Positions 16,522 to 27,951 of a DNA stretch of 54,833 nucleotides are shown here, one piece after another. Source of the stretch: Deltaproteobacteria bacterium (GTDB taxonomy: Bacteria > Lernaellota > Lernaellaia > JACKCT01); NCBI GenBank assembly GCA_027493875.1, contig JAOSJX010000013.1:54206-109038 (forward strand). Direction: 5' to 3'. The translations under genes and the position numbers were made by a program. Position 1 is the first letter of the stretch. Each line of letters opens with the position of its first letter. The notes below the pieces were generated by a model. The model was given only the letters and a program-made list of their open reading frames with translations. It searched no databases and was not told the DNA's origin.

Positions 16522-16684
16522 CCATGCTACGGCCGCGTCCCGCCGCCGGCGGGATTCCCAAACGTAAAAAAGTCCGTGCCCTTTCCTATGACTTTCAACA
16601 AGGTAAAGAAAAGCGGCTGACCTATTTCTCTTTTCGCTCTCTATGTCACCCCGCGCCCCACGGCGCGAAATTTCTTCGAATCAT

Positions 16685-16767
16685 TGGTGGGGGAAGGATT
16701 CGAACCTCCGTAGCCGTACGGCGGCAGATTTACAGTCTGCTCCCTTTAACCACTCGGGCACCCCACC
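16685..16767 (-). tRNA. tRNA-Tyr (anticodon GTA)
   Basis: This is an 83-base tRNA with a long variable arm, as expected for tRNA-Tyr. The acceptor GGTGGGG pairs with CCCCACC, and the anticodon stem GCAGA/TCTGC encloses CTGTAAA (GTA). The T loop reads GGTTCGAATCC. CCA is not encoded. It lies between tRNA-Thr and tRNA-Gly. Confidence 0.97.
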
Positions 16768-16780
16768 AGCCCCCCCGGCA

Positions 16781-16853
16781 AGCTGGCGATGGGACTCGAA
16801 CCCGCAACCTGCGCATTACAAGTGCGCTGCTCTACCAATTGAGCTACGCCAGC
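16781..16853 (-). tRNA. tRNA-Thr (anticodon TGT)
   Basis: The acceptor GCTGGCG pairs with CGCCAGC. The anticodon stem GCGCA/TGCGC encloses CTTGTAA, giving anticodon TGT. The D and T arms are standard. It is the first RNA of the tRNA-tuf transcription unit. CCA is not encoded. Confidence 0.97.
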
Positions 16854-16884
16854 GACGTCCCAGCCGCCCAAGCAAGGGAGCAGC

Positions 16885-16912
16885 ATTATAGGCAGGAACC
16901 TTTCGCCGTCAA
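16885..16912 (-). promoter_or_regulatory. Sigma-70 promoter of the tRNA-tuf-rpo supercluster
   Basis: On the minus strand, TTGACG (16912..16907) and a perfect TATAAT (16890..16885) are separated by 16 bases. The -10 ends 32 bases before the mature 5' end of tRNA-Thr. This is a near-consensus promoter in the right place to transcribe tRNA-Thr-Tyr-Gly, tuf and the ribosomal and RNA polymerase genes that follow. Confidence 0.85.
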
Positions 16913-17059
16913 GGGGTACTCTTCTTGCATGGTTTCTTGGGTTTTCCCGCGATGCCGCTGACTTACCGCGTCCGGGGCCGGCCCCGCCCGGCGTCGCCCG
17001 ACCGCCGGAAAACGCTCCCCCGCGGCCGGACGCACGTTTGCGCGGAGCCTTTGAAAAAT

Positions 17060-19027
17060 TCACGTCCCCCGAGGAATAATAGACATTGTCTTTGATTCCG
17101 AAGACCACCTCGACCCAGGCGGCGAAATTGTCCGACGCCGGATCCCCTCGAAGACGACGAACGCTTCGGCGCACGCCTTTTCAGCGGGATCTTCGCCCAA
17201 ATCAACGATTTCGTCTGCGCGCATGCGCCTTCCGACGATGCCCCGGCCGCCGTCCGGCTCCACCTCGGCCCCCCCGACGCACCGGTTCGGAAATACCCAA
17301 TAGCCTTCGCCGGATTTGAATTTGCACGCCGCGTTATAGCGGTACCGGCGATCGGCGAGAACATAGGTAAACTCCGCGCCGGGAAGAAACGTACCGTTAT
17401 CGCAGGCCGGCAGGATGTGCCAAAAGCGATCCAGCGACACGTCGAACCGGGCGGCCGCCGGGGACGGGTCCGCCAGCGCGTCCCAACACGACGTCAAGCG
17501 GTACGTCGTGTCCCCGGCGGAAGGGCTTCCCGGACGTTCCTCGACGCGCGGCCTCGATGGAACCGCGGCGTAAGGTTCACCGCGCACGAGCGAATAAAAG
17601 AAGACGGCCACCGAGCGGTACAGCTCGTTCATCGAAAATTCCCGCCCGAAAGGATCGCGGCAGCGCCCGGGCCGGCTTTCATAGCAGAAGTTCATGATAT
17701 TCGAATACGACTCGTAAGAGGACATGAAACCAAAATAGTGCGCGTGGTCCAGGTCCGCACGCAGGTGACGGAACACCGGGACCTCGCGAGAGAAGACCCT
17801 GAAGGTCTCCTGAAAACCGCCCACGGTCCACGGTTCGTCCTGCGCGCCGTTCGCGAGAAAAACCGGGTGGCGCTGCGGATAAACGGACGCAAATTCATCG
17901 CCCGCGGGATCGAAATAACGCAGCATCCGGCAGAACCGGCGATCCCGCGGCTCGACACCCGGCGCGCCGGGCGCGCCGTCGATCGCGTCGCAATCGACAA
18001 CGGCCGTCGGGTCGTACGCGTCACCGCGCACGTCCGCTCCGGAACGTATCAGCCATCCAACTCCCCTCGTTGGCCGAGGAGGTCCGGAAAGAACCGTGCG
18101 CGTAATGGCCGACGGCGCCTTTCAGGATATCGTGTTCGCTGACGCCGTTGACCATGAACGCCGTGGCGCCGCCGTCGGAAATGCCGCCGATCGCGAGGAA
18201 ATCGTCGACCCAGCCGAGTCCCTCCGCGGTGAATCCTTGTTCAATGACGGAAATGCCGTGAAGCGCGCCGTCGACCACGCTCCAAAACCAATTTTTGTCG
18301 GGCTCCGCGGGTTCGTCCGGCGCGACGTCGCCGGAAAATCCCTCGAGCGACGCGGGGGTTGGGGATCGAAGCGAAAGCCGGTGCTTCGTTGATCCCAGAT
18401 GCGGCCCTCCGTGAGATACGGCAATCGGCATTCCGAGGCACCAGACCGGCGGAGGGCGGCGGATAGTGAATTTTACAATTGTGGCCGAATCCCGTGGTGG
18501 AGATAGACACGACGAACGGCGGCGGCTCCGAGCCCCTGGCGAGATCCAGATAAAGCGCGTTCAACGTCGCGTGAAAAAAGATCCCGATCCCGGATACCCG
18601 TGAAGAAAGAAGTAAACCGGCCGCGCGGGAACGATGGGCGATAAGTCGAGCCGATCGCAGTTCAACGGTTCGGTGCCGTTCTCGCGCGGCGTCGCGTAGT
18701 ACGCCCAGACCGTTCCCTCCGTGTTTAGTTCGTCCACGTGCGTCTTGTAGGAAAAATTCCGACGCACATCTGATGTTCGAGCCAGAAGACCGCATCGAAC
18801 GGGGCGAAGATCGCGTTGGCGTCGAAGAGCAGATCGTCCCAGCGGTCGATGTGACCGGTCCAGCGAAGCTCCCAGTCCACGCCCTCCGTGACGGGCGCGT
18901 ACACATCATGGTCCCCGTAATCCCAATCCGCCGGCGCCACATCATCTTGAAAGGCCCATCCGGCCATCACCGGGATGAAGTTCCATACGATGAAAACCGC
19001 AAACGCGATCGCCGGCATCCTGGACAT
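17060..19027 (-). CDS. Secreted alpha/beta-hydrolase-like protein (several frame breaks)
   Basis: The fragments join into one protein of about 655 residues that starts MSRMPAIAFAVFIVWNFIPV, a signal peptide. Three segments recall an alpha/beta hydrolase: an oxyanion-type FFLHGYPGSG near residue 145, a G-x-S-x-G elbow GISDGG, and later Asp (NGAQDEPW) and His (DLDHAHYF) in suitable order. The catalytic roles are inference. Frame changes are seen near 18750, 18600, 18440, 18040 and 17155. The last one restores SDNFAAWVEVVFGIKDNVYY; the 3' end is uncertain, with TGA at 17062..17060 the nearest stop. I do not recognise a specific family. It diverges from the S9 peptidase gene. Confidence 0.6.
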
Positions 19028-19236
19028 AAAACTACCCGACCATTCAAATGAACATTTATCTTCAAGCCGGTACGGCGCACCGACGTTTCCGTACCGTTCC
19101 GCACGAGCACGATGCGTTATTGTATCACGTCCCCCGCGCCCGCAAAATAAAAATTCATCCCCCGTCTTCGTTGACCGAGCCCGGATCGACCGATAGCATG
19201 CGGTCCCTCGTTCAACCGGTCGACAGGAGATCCGTT

Positions 19237-21180
19237 TTGACGCGCCGTGCCGCCACCGCCCTCGTGGGCATCATTCTTCTTTCCGCCTCGATCGCGCGCG
19301 CCGACGGCTATCCGATCGAGCAATACCTCAACATCCGCTCCGCCGTCGGCGGTTCGTGGTCGCCCGACGGCGCCACGATCGCTTATCTCTACAACGAATC
19401 GGGCACGCATCAGGTTTGGACGATTCCCGCGGCGGGCGGTGATCCGAAGCAGGTGACGAAATACAACGAGCGCGTGGCGTTCGTCGACTACTCGCCCACC
19501 GAGCCGGTGGCGATTTTCGGCATGGACGAAGGCGGCAACGAACGGACGCAACTCTATCTTCTCGATCCGGCCGGCGGCGAGGCCACGCGTTTGACGAAAG
19601 ACGACGACGCGATCCACGAGTTCGGTGGATGGTCCCACGACGGCCGGTTCATCGCCTATGCGAAAAACACGCGCGACGCGCGTTTTTTCGATATCTATGT
19701 GATGGATATGAAGACGCGCGACGAGCGGCTGGTTCTGCAACATGACGCCTACAACGAAGTCGCCGCGTGGTCGTGGGACGACAAATACCTCGTCGTCTCG
19801 ACCTGGGAGTCGAGCTTCAACAACGACCTGACGGTTATCGAACTCTCGTCGCTGAAGGATCAGCATCTCACGCCGCATACGGGCTGGGCGACGTACACGG
19901 ATGTCGCGTGGCCGCCGCACGAGGATTTTTTCTATCTGGTCACCAATCTCCGCATGCAGTGGGCGAAGCTCGGGCAATACAAGCTCAAGGATCAGGCGGT
20001 GGATATTCAGGACACCGCGCCATGGGACACGGAAGGCGTGGCGCTTAGCCGCGACGGAAATTTTCTGGCTTACGCGCTCAACGTGCATGGCTACGCGCGG
20101 CCGGTCGTGATCGACGTGAAGGAACGGAAGGCCGCCGGCTATCTTCAACAGACCGACGGACGGCTTGGAAATTTCCGCTGGTCGCCGGACGGCACGAAAC
20201 TGCTCTACAACTACTCGTCCCCGACGCGGCCGTGGGATGTCTGGATCTATGACCGCACCTCGGAACGCGCGCAACAACTCACGCATTCGGATCTGGCCGG
20301 GATTCCCGCGGAGAGCTTCATCGGCCCGGAATTCGTTCAATACCGCGGGCACGGCGGACTTAAAATTCCGGGATATCTCTATCTTCCGCCCGGCATGAAG
20401 AAAGACCGCTCGAACGCGGTGATGATTTACGCGCACGGCGGGCCGGAGGCGCAGGAGCGGCCCGATTTCGCGCAGACATTTCAATACCTGCTCGGCCAGG
20501 GCGTGGCGATCTTCGCGCCGAACGTGCGCGGGTCCGCCGGGTACGGCAAGTCGTATATTCACCTGGACGACAAACGAAACCGTCTCGACAACCTGCGCGA
20601 TTACGCGGCGGCGGTTCTCTACCTCCGCGAACTCGACTATTTCGACGAAAAGAAGATCGGCATCTACGGCGGCAGCTACGGCGGTTACGTCGTCCTCGGC
20701 AGCCTGACCGAATATCCGGATCTGTACGCGTGCGGCGTCTCGGTCGTCGGCATCAGCAATTTCGTCACGTTTCTCGAAAAGACCGGACCGTGGCGCCGCG
20801 CCATTCGCGAGGCGGAGTACGGAACGCTCGCGGACGACCGCGCGTTTCTCGAAACCATCAGTCCCGTCCACAAGGCCGACCGCATTCGGTCGCCGCTGAT
20901 GATTATCCAGGGCGCGAACGATCCGCGCGTGCCGCAAAACGAAGCGGAGCAAATGGTCGACGCGATGAAGAAGAATAATTTACCCGTGGAGTACCTGCTC
21001 TACGTGGACGAGGGCCACGGCCTCACCAAACTCAAAAATCGCTTGGACGCTTATCCGAAGATGGTCGACTTTTTGAGCAAGTATTTGATCAAGAAAGCGC
21101 CGGCGCCGAACGGCGCGCCCGCGCCGGGTTCCGCGGAGGGCCATGAAATTCCCGTCGACCTTCCGGCTTCCGATCTCTAA
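19237..21180 (+). CDS. Secreted S9 family peptidase (prolyl oligopeptidase type)
   Basis: This is a serine peptidase with an N-terminal beta-propeller (WSPDGATIAYL-type repeats, residues ~40-370) and a C-terminal alpha/beta-hydrolase domain. The catalytic Ser is in GGSYGGYV, the Asp in GANDPRVP and the His in DEGHG. I prefer TTG at 19237 as start, since AGGAGA lies 7 bases upstream and the protein then begins with a clean signal peptide (MTRRAATALVGIILLSASIA-RA). ATG at 19198 is possible but adds 13 residues before the charged region. The corrected size is 647 residues. It acts in the periplasm or outside, probably on peptides. The frame is intact. Confidence 0.93.
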   Translation: MTRRAATALVGIILLSASIARADGYPIEQYLNIRSAVGGSWSPDGATIAYLYNESGTHQVWTIPAAGGDPKQVTKYNERVAFVDYSPTEPVAIFGMDEGGNERTQLYLLDPAGGEATRLTKDDDAIHEFGGWSHDGRFIAYAKNTRDARFFDIYVMDMKTRDERLVLQHDAYNEVAAWSWDDKYLVVSTWESSFNNDLTVIELSSLKDQHLTPHTGWATYTDVAWPPHEDFFYLVTNLRMQWAKLGQYKLKDQAVDIQDTAPWDTEGVALSRDGNFLAYALNVHGYARPVVIDVKERKAAGYLQQTDGRLGNFRWSPDGTKLLYNYSSPTRPWDVWIYDRTSERAQQLTHSDLAGIPAESFIGPEFVQYRGHGGLKIPGYLYLPPGMKKDRSNAVMIYAHGGPEAQERPDFAQTFQYLLGQGVAIFAPNVRGSAGYGKSYIHLDDKRNRLDNLRDYAAAVLYLRELDYFDEKKIGIYGGSYGGYVVLGSLTEYPDLYACGVSVVGISNFVTFLEKTGPWRRAIREAEYGTLADDRAFLETISPVHKADRIRSPLMIIQGANDPRVPQNEAEQMVDAMKKNNLPVEYLLYVDEGHGLTKLKNRLDAYPKMVDFLSKYLIKKAPAPNGAPAPGSAEGHEIPVDLPASDL

Positions 21181-22061
21181 CCGATCGACCGCGCGACGAA
21201 ACGCGATAAGAGTAAAACGCCGCCGAACAGCAGGGCCGCGCCCGCGAGCTGCACGGCGTTGACGCGCTCGTAATACACCAGCACGCCGCCGATTATCGGC
21301 ACCACGAGATAGAACGACTGATAGCTCGGCACGACCGTCACGGCTTTCGCGCCGCTCAGCGCCACTTGCGTGACCGCGAAATCGAGCAGCCCGCCCACGA
21401 TAAACAAATGGAAAAAGGGATTGTGCAGCGCGGCCGGGATGTCGGCGAAGATGTCCGAACAGTCGCAATGTATCATGGAGGCTTTTTGATAGAAGACGGA
21501 AAGGCCGCCGCAAAAACCCGCGATACTCCCGAAGACCGCGCCGAACGCCGCGCCTTTTTTGCGCGCGCCGAAAAAAGCCAATCCCAGGGACGCCGCCGCG
21601 ACCGCCAGCGAGAAAACGACGAGGTGACGCCGGTCGATGCGCGCCGAACCGGACGGCTCCAAGCCGAATCCCGTGGCGCCGCTCCAGCCGTCGAAATATC
21701 CCACGGCGAAGCTTCCCGCCACGATCAGCGCGACGCCCGCATACTCGGCCGCGCCGATTTTCTCTTTCAGGACGAACGCCGAGAACGCGACCAGCGCGAT
21801 CAAGCCGGTCCCCGACAGCGCGGCGACGACCGTCACCGGCCCGTACGCGCAAGCCGCGAAAAGAAACAGCGCCGACGCCGCAAGCCCGCCGGTTCCGAGG
21901 AGCCAAACGACAAGCTGCCACGTATTTTCGCGCGTCCGAAAATACAGGCGCGGATGCGCGACCGCGGCCACACCGTATTTCTGAAAACCTTTTCCGAGGC
22001 TCACGCTGACGGCGGACGCCACAGCGTAAGCGGCGGCTTTGGTAAGGGAGGGTTCAACCAT
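21177..22061 (-). CDS. DMT-superfamily (EamA-type) membrane transporter
   Basis: The intact 294-residue frame is hydrophobic throughout, with about ten predicted membrane segments arranged as two EamA-like halves (VVWLLGTGGLAASALFLFA in the first, VVPIIGGVLVYYERVNAVQL in the second). The substrate is unknown; the family exports small metabolites. Its stop overlaps the 3' end of the S9 peptidase gene by 4 bases, tail to tail. Confidence 0.8.
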   Translation of the reverse strand: MVEPSLTKAAAYAVASAVSVSLGKGFQKYGVAAVAHPRLYFRTRENTWQLVVWLLGTGGLAASALFLFAACAYGPVTVVAALSGTGLIALVAFSAFVLKEKIGAAEYAGVALIVAGSFAVGYFDGWSGATGFGLEPSGSARIDRRHLVVFSLAVAAASLGLAFFGARKKGAAFGAVFGSIAGFCGGLSVFYQKASMIHCDCSDIFADIPAALHNPFFHLFIVGGLLDFAVTQVALSGAKAVTVVPSYQSFYLVVPIIGGVLVYYERVNAVQLAGAALLFGGVLLLSRFVARSIG

Positions 22062-22178
22062 CCGGCTTGAATATCAGAAGCCCGCGGGGGATGCACGGTC
22101 CCGGCGAAGGATCGGGTGGATCCGCCGGGGCGACACCGTTTTTTCGCGGCGGGGACGGCGCGACGCGCCCTATGCCGC

Positions 22179-22415
22179 AGGATAATCGTCAATATCCTGG
22201 TGTTCTACCGCACAAAGAACATAAAGCTGATTCAAATCATGGTTCAAGACGGCCCGCTTGCGTAAAGCTGGAGTCGTCACAAGGCTTTTTGAAAGGAAAC
22301 CGGACGCACCGCAGACCTCGCTCCCCGCGAGGACACTGCACAGTCCCTCCTTCACACAAAGCACGACCCAAGGAAACATCGCCATTTGCCCCGCCCACAG
22401 CGGGGCCTTTTTTTT
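22179..22415 (+). ncRNA. Putative structured small RNA ending in an orphan terminator
   Basis: No convincing protein-coding frame lies here, yet the plus strand ends in an excellent intrinsic terminator with no gene upstream on that strand. Pairings include CAGGATA/TATCCTG near the 5' side and a three-tier hairpin at 22302..22346 (GGAC/GTCC, GCAG/CTGC, CCTCGC/GCGAGG). The 5' end is not defined by the sequence. I could not match it to 6S, SRP, RNase P or tmRNA. Confidence 0.4.
22388..22415 (+). terminator. Rho-independent terminator, no assigned upstream gene
   Basis: A perfect stem GCCCCGC/GCGGGGC with a 5-base loop (CCACA) is followed by C and eight T. The orientation is unambiguous (plus strand). 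The only flanking gene upstream, the DMT transporter, points the other way. Confidence 0.85.
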
Positions 22416-22545
22416 GGCTTTTTTCGGCGGGCGTAAGCGGTGTTGCCTGTCGCAACGTCGGAGACTATTCAACAGGTGTCGTCTGTTCTCCAGCCATCAT
22501 CCCGATCATTCATCATAACATATTGATTTCACTAATATAATTTTG
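22416..22545. other. AT-rich intergenic stretch before the sigma-54 promoter
   Basis: No gene is visible between the orphan terminator and the sigma-54 promoter. The base composition becomes clearly AT-richer than the neighbourhood from about 22500. This would suit an upstream activator or IHF-binding region, but no specific operator repeat was recognised. Confidence 0.4.
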
Positions 22546-22560
22546 TGGCACGGCAGTTGC
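22546..22560 (+). promoter_or_regulatory. Sigma-54 promoter (-24/-12)
   Basis: TGGCACGGCAGTTGC matches the sigma-54 consensus closely, with the GG and GC doublets exactly 12 bases apart. It sits about 50 bases before the envelope-protein start at 22612, in an AT-rich stretch. It implies activation by an enhancer-binding protein. Confidence 0.8.
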
Positions 22561-22611
22561 TCACTTTAAGCGCGATGTGGTTTGCCGAATTTTCATTCCT
22601 TGGAGTCGCCC

Positions 22612-23410
22612 ATGCGTATCACAATTATTATCGTGACGGTGACCGTTCTTTCCCTCGCCGGTATCGCTCGCGCCGAAGAAACCTCGATCGGTTTCGGTCT
22701 TCAGGCCGGTCCTCATCTCGGCGCTCATTACGTCGATCTCAGCGGCTTGCGTGACCGGCTCGGATCACCGGCGGACGACCTGCAAAACGCGGCGTTCGTG
22801 ATCGGCGGCGAATTCAACGGTTTCTTTTTTCGATCGTTTTGTCCTGGGGATGGCCGGATCGGTCGGCCGTCAGCACTCGGAAGGCGGCGGCGTCGAAATC
22901 GACCTGATCCGCTACACCATGGGGCCGCATTTCGGCCTCGTCGTCATCGACCGCGGCACGCTGCGTTTCTATCCGGTGGTCGCGCTGGGATGGGCGGGGC
23001 TTTCCGGCGACGTCGATGCGCCGAGCGATGCGCGCGACGCGGCGCTGGATCGGGAAGACGGCGGGAATGGGACCGGGATGATATTCGGCCGAAACGCCGA
23101 CCTCGAATACGGAGCCTTCACAGCCGGTGTCGCTCTCTACCTGGACTATTTGTTTCCGATCTACCGCCACGAAATGGGTCTGGCTTTCGTTTTTACCGGC
23201 GCCCGGCTCGGGGCGAACTTCGAAGCGGTCTCAACCGGTTGGGAAGCGAACGGCGGCGATTGGCCGGGCGACGATCCGGATTTCCGCTACGACCACGGCT
23301 TTCTCCGGCTCGCGTTCGGTTTCGGCGCCGGCTCTCCGACGAAAACCGTCATGGACATGCATGACAAAATGCACGGCGGTATGCATGGAGGCCACGAGGG
23401 CCACGAATAG
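22612..23410 (+). CDS. Secreted envelope protein, barrel-like, with His/Met-rich C terminus
   Basis: ATG at 22612 follows TTGGAG and opens a signal peptide (MRITIIIVTVTVLSLAGIA-RAEE). A six-T run near 22832 is one too long; correction joins GFFFDRFVLGMAGSVGRQHS and gives 265 residues. The body alternates Gly and aromatic/hydrophobic residues, as in small outer-membrane barrels. The last ~20 residues are rich in His and Met (MHDKMHGGMHGGHEGHE), a pattern typical of metal-binding tails. I do not recognise a named family. A sigma-54 promoter stands directly upstream. Confidence 0.7.
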
Positions 23411-23427
23411 TTCGCCGATGAATCCCG

Positions 23428-24294
23428 CTACTTCACGCGGTTGAGAACAAGCGAGATCAACCCGTCGCGCCAGCGGTCGGGGAGTTTGTTGAGAAACCAT
23501 ATCTGCGCCTTGGCGTCCGCTCCGACGGCGTAGCGCGTGCGGGGGCGCGGCGCGGTCATCGCGTGCTCCGCGGCGCGGGCGACGTGGTCCGCCTCGATGC
23601 CTTTCTTGCCCATCCCGACCGCGAATTTCGTCACGCGCTGAACGATCTCGCCGTAAAGCTCTTTCCCCCGCGCCGGAAGAGACTCGATCGCGTCGTCGGC
23701 CATCGTCTGCGTTTTGTCCCAAATCGGCGTGGCGATGCGGCCGGGCTCGATCATGCACACCTCGATACCCCAGGGCCGAAGCTCGCCGCGCAGGGCGTCG
23801 GTCAGCGATTCGAGCGCGAACTTGGACGCGGAATAGGGCCCGGCGAACGCGGTGGACATGCGTCCCGACGCCGAGCCGACGAAAATCACGCGGCCTTTCG
23901 CTTTGCGGATGAGTTCGAGGAACGCCTGCGTGACGGCGATCTGGCCGATCACGTTGACTTCGAGCTGCCAGCGAAGTTGATCGAGCGGCACGAACTCCAA
24001 CGGCCCGCCGACGCCGACCCCGGCGTTGTTGATCAGCCCCGCCAGTCCGGCATCGCCGACCGCGCCGGCCACTTCCTCCGTCGCGCGGCGGATGCTTTCG
24101 CCGTCCGTGATGTCCAGCATCAACGGACGCAGCCGCTCCGAGCCCTTCGCTCGCACGGCCTCCGCGTCTTTTTCCTTGCGGACACCCACGAACACCAAAT
24201 ACCCCGCGCGTTCCAGGCGAACGGCGCAGGCCTCGCCGATGCCGGTCGACGCGCCCGTCACGACCACGGCCCCGCGGCCGAGTTGATTGCTCAT
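23428..24294 (-). CDS. Short-chain dehydrogenase/reductase
   Basis: This is a classical SDR of 288 residues with an intact frame. It has the nucleotide-binding TGASTGIG near the N terminus, NNAG, and the catalytic YSASK with the upstream Ser (VGSASGRMS). It is an NAD(P)-dependent oxidoreductase of unknown substrate; the domain is followed by a C-terminal extension of about 90 residues. ATG at 24294 has AGAGG upstream. The gene converges with the envelope-protein gene. Confidence 0.88.
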   Translation of the reverse strand: MSNQLGRGAVVVTGASTGIGEACAVRLERAGYLVFVGVRKEKDAEAVRAKGSERLRPLMLDITDGESIRRATEEVAGAVGDAGLAGLINNAGVGVGGPLEFVPLDQLRWQLEVNVIGQIAVTQAFLELIRKAKGRVIFVGSASGRMSTAFAGPYSASKFALESLTDALRGELRPWGIEVCMIEPGRIATPIWDKTQTMADDAIESLPARGKELYGEIVQRVTKFAVGMGKKGIEADHVARAAEHAMTAPRPRTRYAVGADAKAQIWFLNKLPDRWRDGLISLVLNRVK

Positions 24295-24472
24295 GAATCG
24301 ATCCTCTCTTCATTGCCGATTACCAAAAAACGGGCGGCATCATAGCCGAAAGTTCGGCGGCGCGCACGGAGGGTCCACCACAATTCCGGCGAAGAGGCCT
24401 TGACCCGGCGCCGCCCTCTTCGTAAGAACCCCCGCTTCGGCCGATGAGGCCGCTTATGACGGGAGGTTCGAG

Positions 24473-25220
24473 ATGCGATTTCCTTTTTTTACCAAGCGCG
24501 CTTTTTTTCTTCGCCCTTTTGCTCTTGGGCCTGGCGGGCGTGCTCGGCGCCGGCCTCGCTTGCGGCGGCGACGATGACGACGATGACGACGATGCCGCGG
24601 AAGACGATGTATCCGACGATGACGCGGACGACGACAGTGACGACGACGCCGACGACGACGCGGGGGACGATGACGATGACGGCATGACGCAGGGCTGCGA
24701 CGTGACGATCCCGAACGAGAATATCGTCGCGAACGCCGGTTTTGAATTGCCGGATGCCGGGGATAGCTGGATTCCGCTCAGCGCCGGCGCGACGATGGGT
24801 GAGTGGACGGTGACCGGCGAAGGCGTCGACCACATGGGCGCGATCATGGCCGCCGGGGAAGGCGACCAATGCGTGGACCTCAACAACCTCGCGCCGGGCG
24901 GCGTGACGCAGACGCTGTCCACCACCGCGGGCGCGGCGTATGAGTTGACGTTCTGCTACTCCGGCAATCCGAGTTTGAACTTCGCGACGCAGGGCGAGAA
25001 GGAAACGGCGGTTTATTGGGGTGACACGCTTCTCGGAAATTACGTGTTCGACACGACCGGCATGACGCCGGAAGAACCCGGTTGGGTGACGTACACGGTT
25101 TCAATTCCCGCCGAACTGACCGTGGGCTCCGAAACCGAACTGGCCTTCGTCAGCCTCGCGGATAATGGCGGCGTTTACGGTCCGGCCATTGACGCGGTGG
25201 TTGTCGTCGAGGCGAAGTAA
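24473..25220 (+). CDS. DUF642-like lipoprotein with Asp-rich linker
   Basis: ATG at 24473 follows GGGAGG. A seven-T run near 24505 is one too long; correction gives the lipoprotein signal MRFPFFTKRAFFFALLLLGL and the lipobox LGAGLAC, 248 residues in all. The mature protein begins with Cys, then about 40 mostly Asp residues, and then a beta-sandwich with hallmarks of DUF642/choice-of-anchor proteins (NAGFELPDAG, DLNNLAPGGVTQ, YELTFCYSGNPS). It is probably an outer-membrane-anchored carbohydrate-associated protein; function unknown. Confidence 0.75.
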
Positions 25221-25237
25221 GCGATTCAAAAGTAGTG

Positions 25238-25269
25238 AAAAACGGCGCCCCGACGACGACGCCGTTTTT

Positions 25270-25271
<2 letters not shown>
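25238..25271. terminator. Bidirectional terminator between convergent genes
   Basis: The stem ACGGCG (25242..25247) / CGCCGT (25260..25265) is flanked by five A on the left and seven T on the right, so it can work on both strands. It lies between the DUF642 lipoprotein gene and lpd, which converge here. Confidence 0.75.
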
Positions 25272-27854
<2,583 letters not shown>

Positions 27855-27951
27855 GTTTTTCTCTTTCGTCGATGGGATGGCTCACGCCGCCGTCCGCCCC
27901 TCGGACGCGCGAAGTGTATCGGGGAGCGGCCAAAAAGCAAGATGAAAAAAC

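Noticed and set aside
16746..17174. Open frame containing VAQLVEQRTCNAQVAGSSPI
   Set aside because: This is the well-known spurious translation of a tRNA gene; it coincides with tRNA-Thr.
22067..22540. Plus-strand open frame of 157 codons between the DMT and envelope genes
   Set aside because: It reads straight through a strong terminator, has no ribosome-binding site and low-complexity composition.
24560..24690. GAC/GAT repeats as a CRISPR or DNA satellite
   Set aside because: They encode in-frame Asp-rich linkers directly after lipoboxes; no spacer-repeat structure exists.
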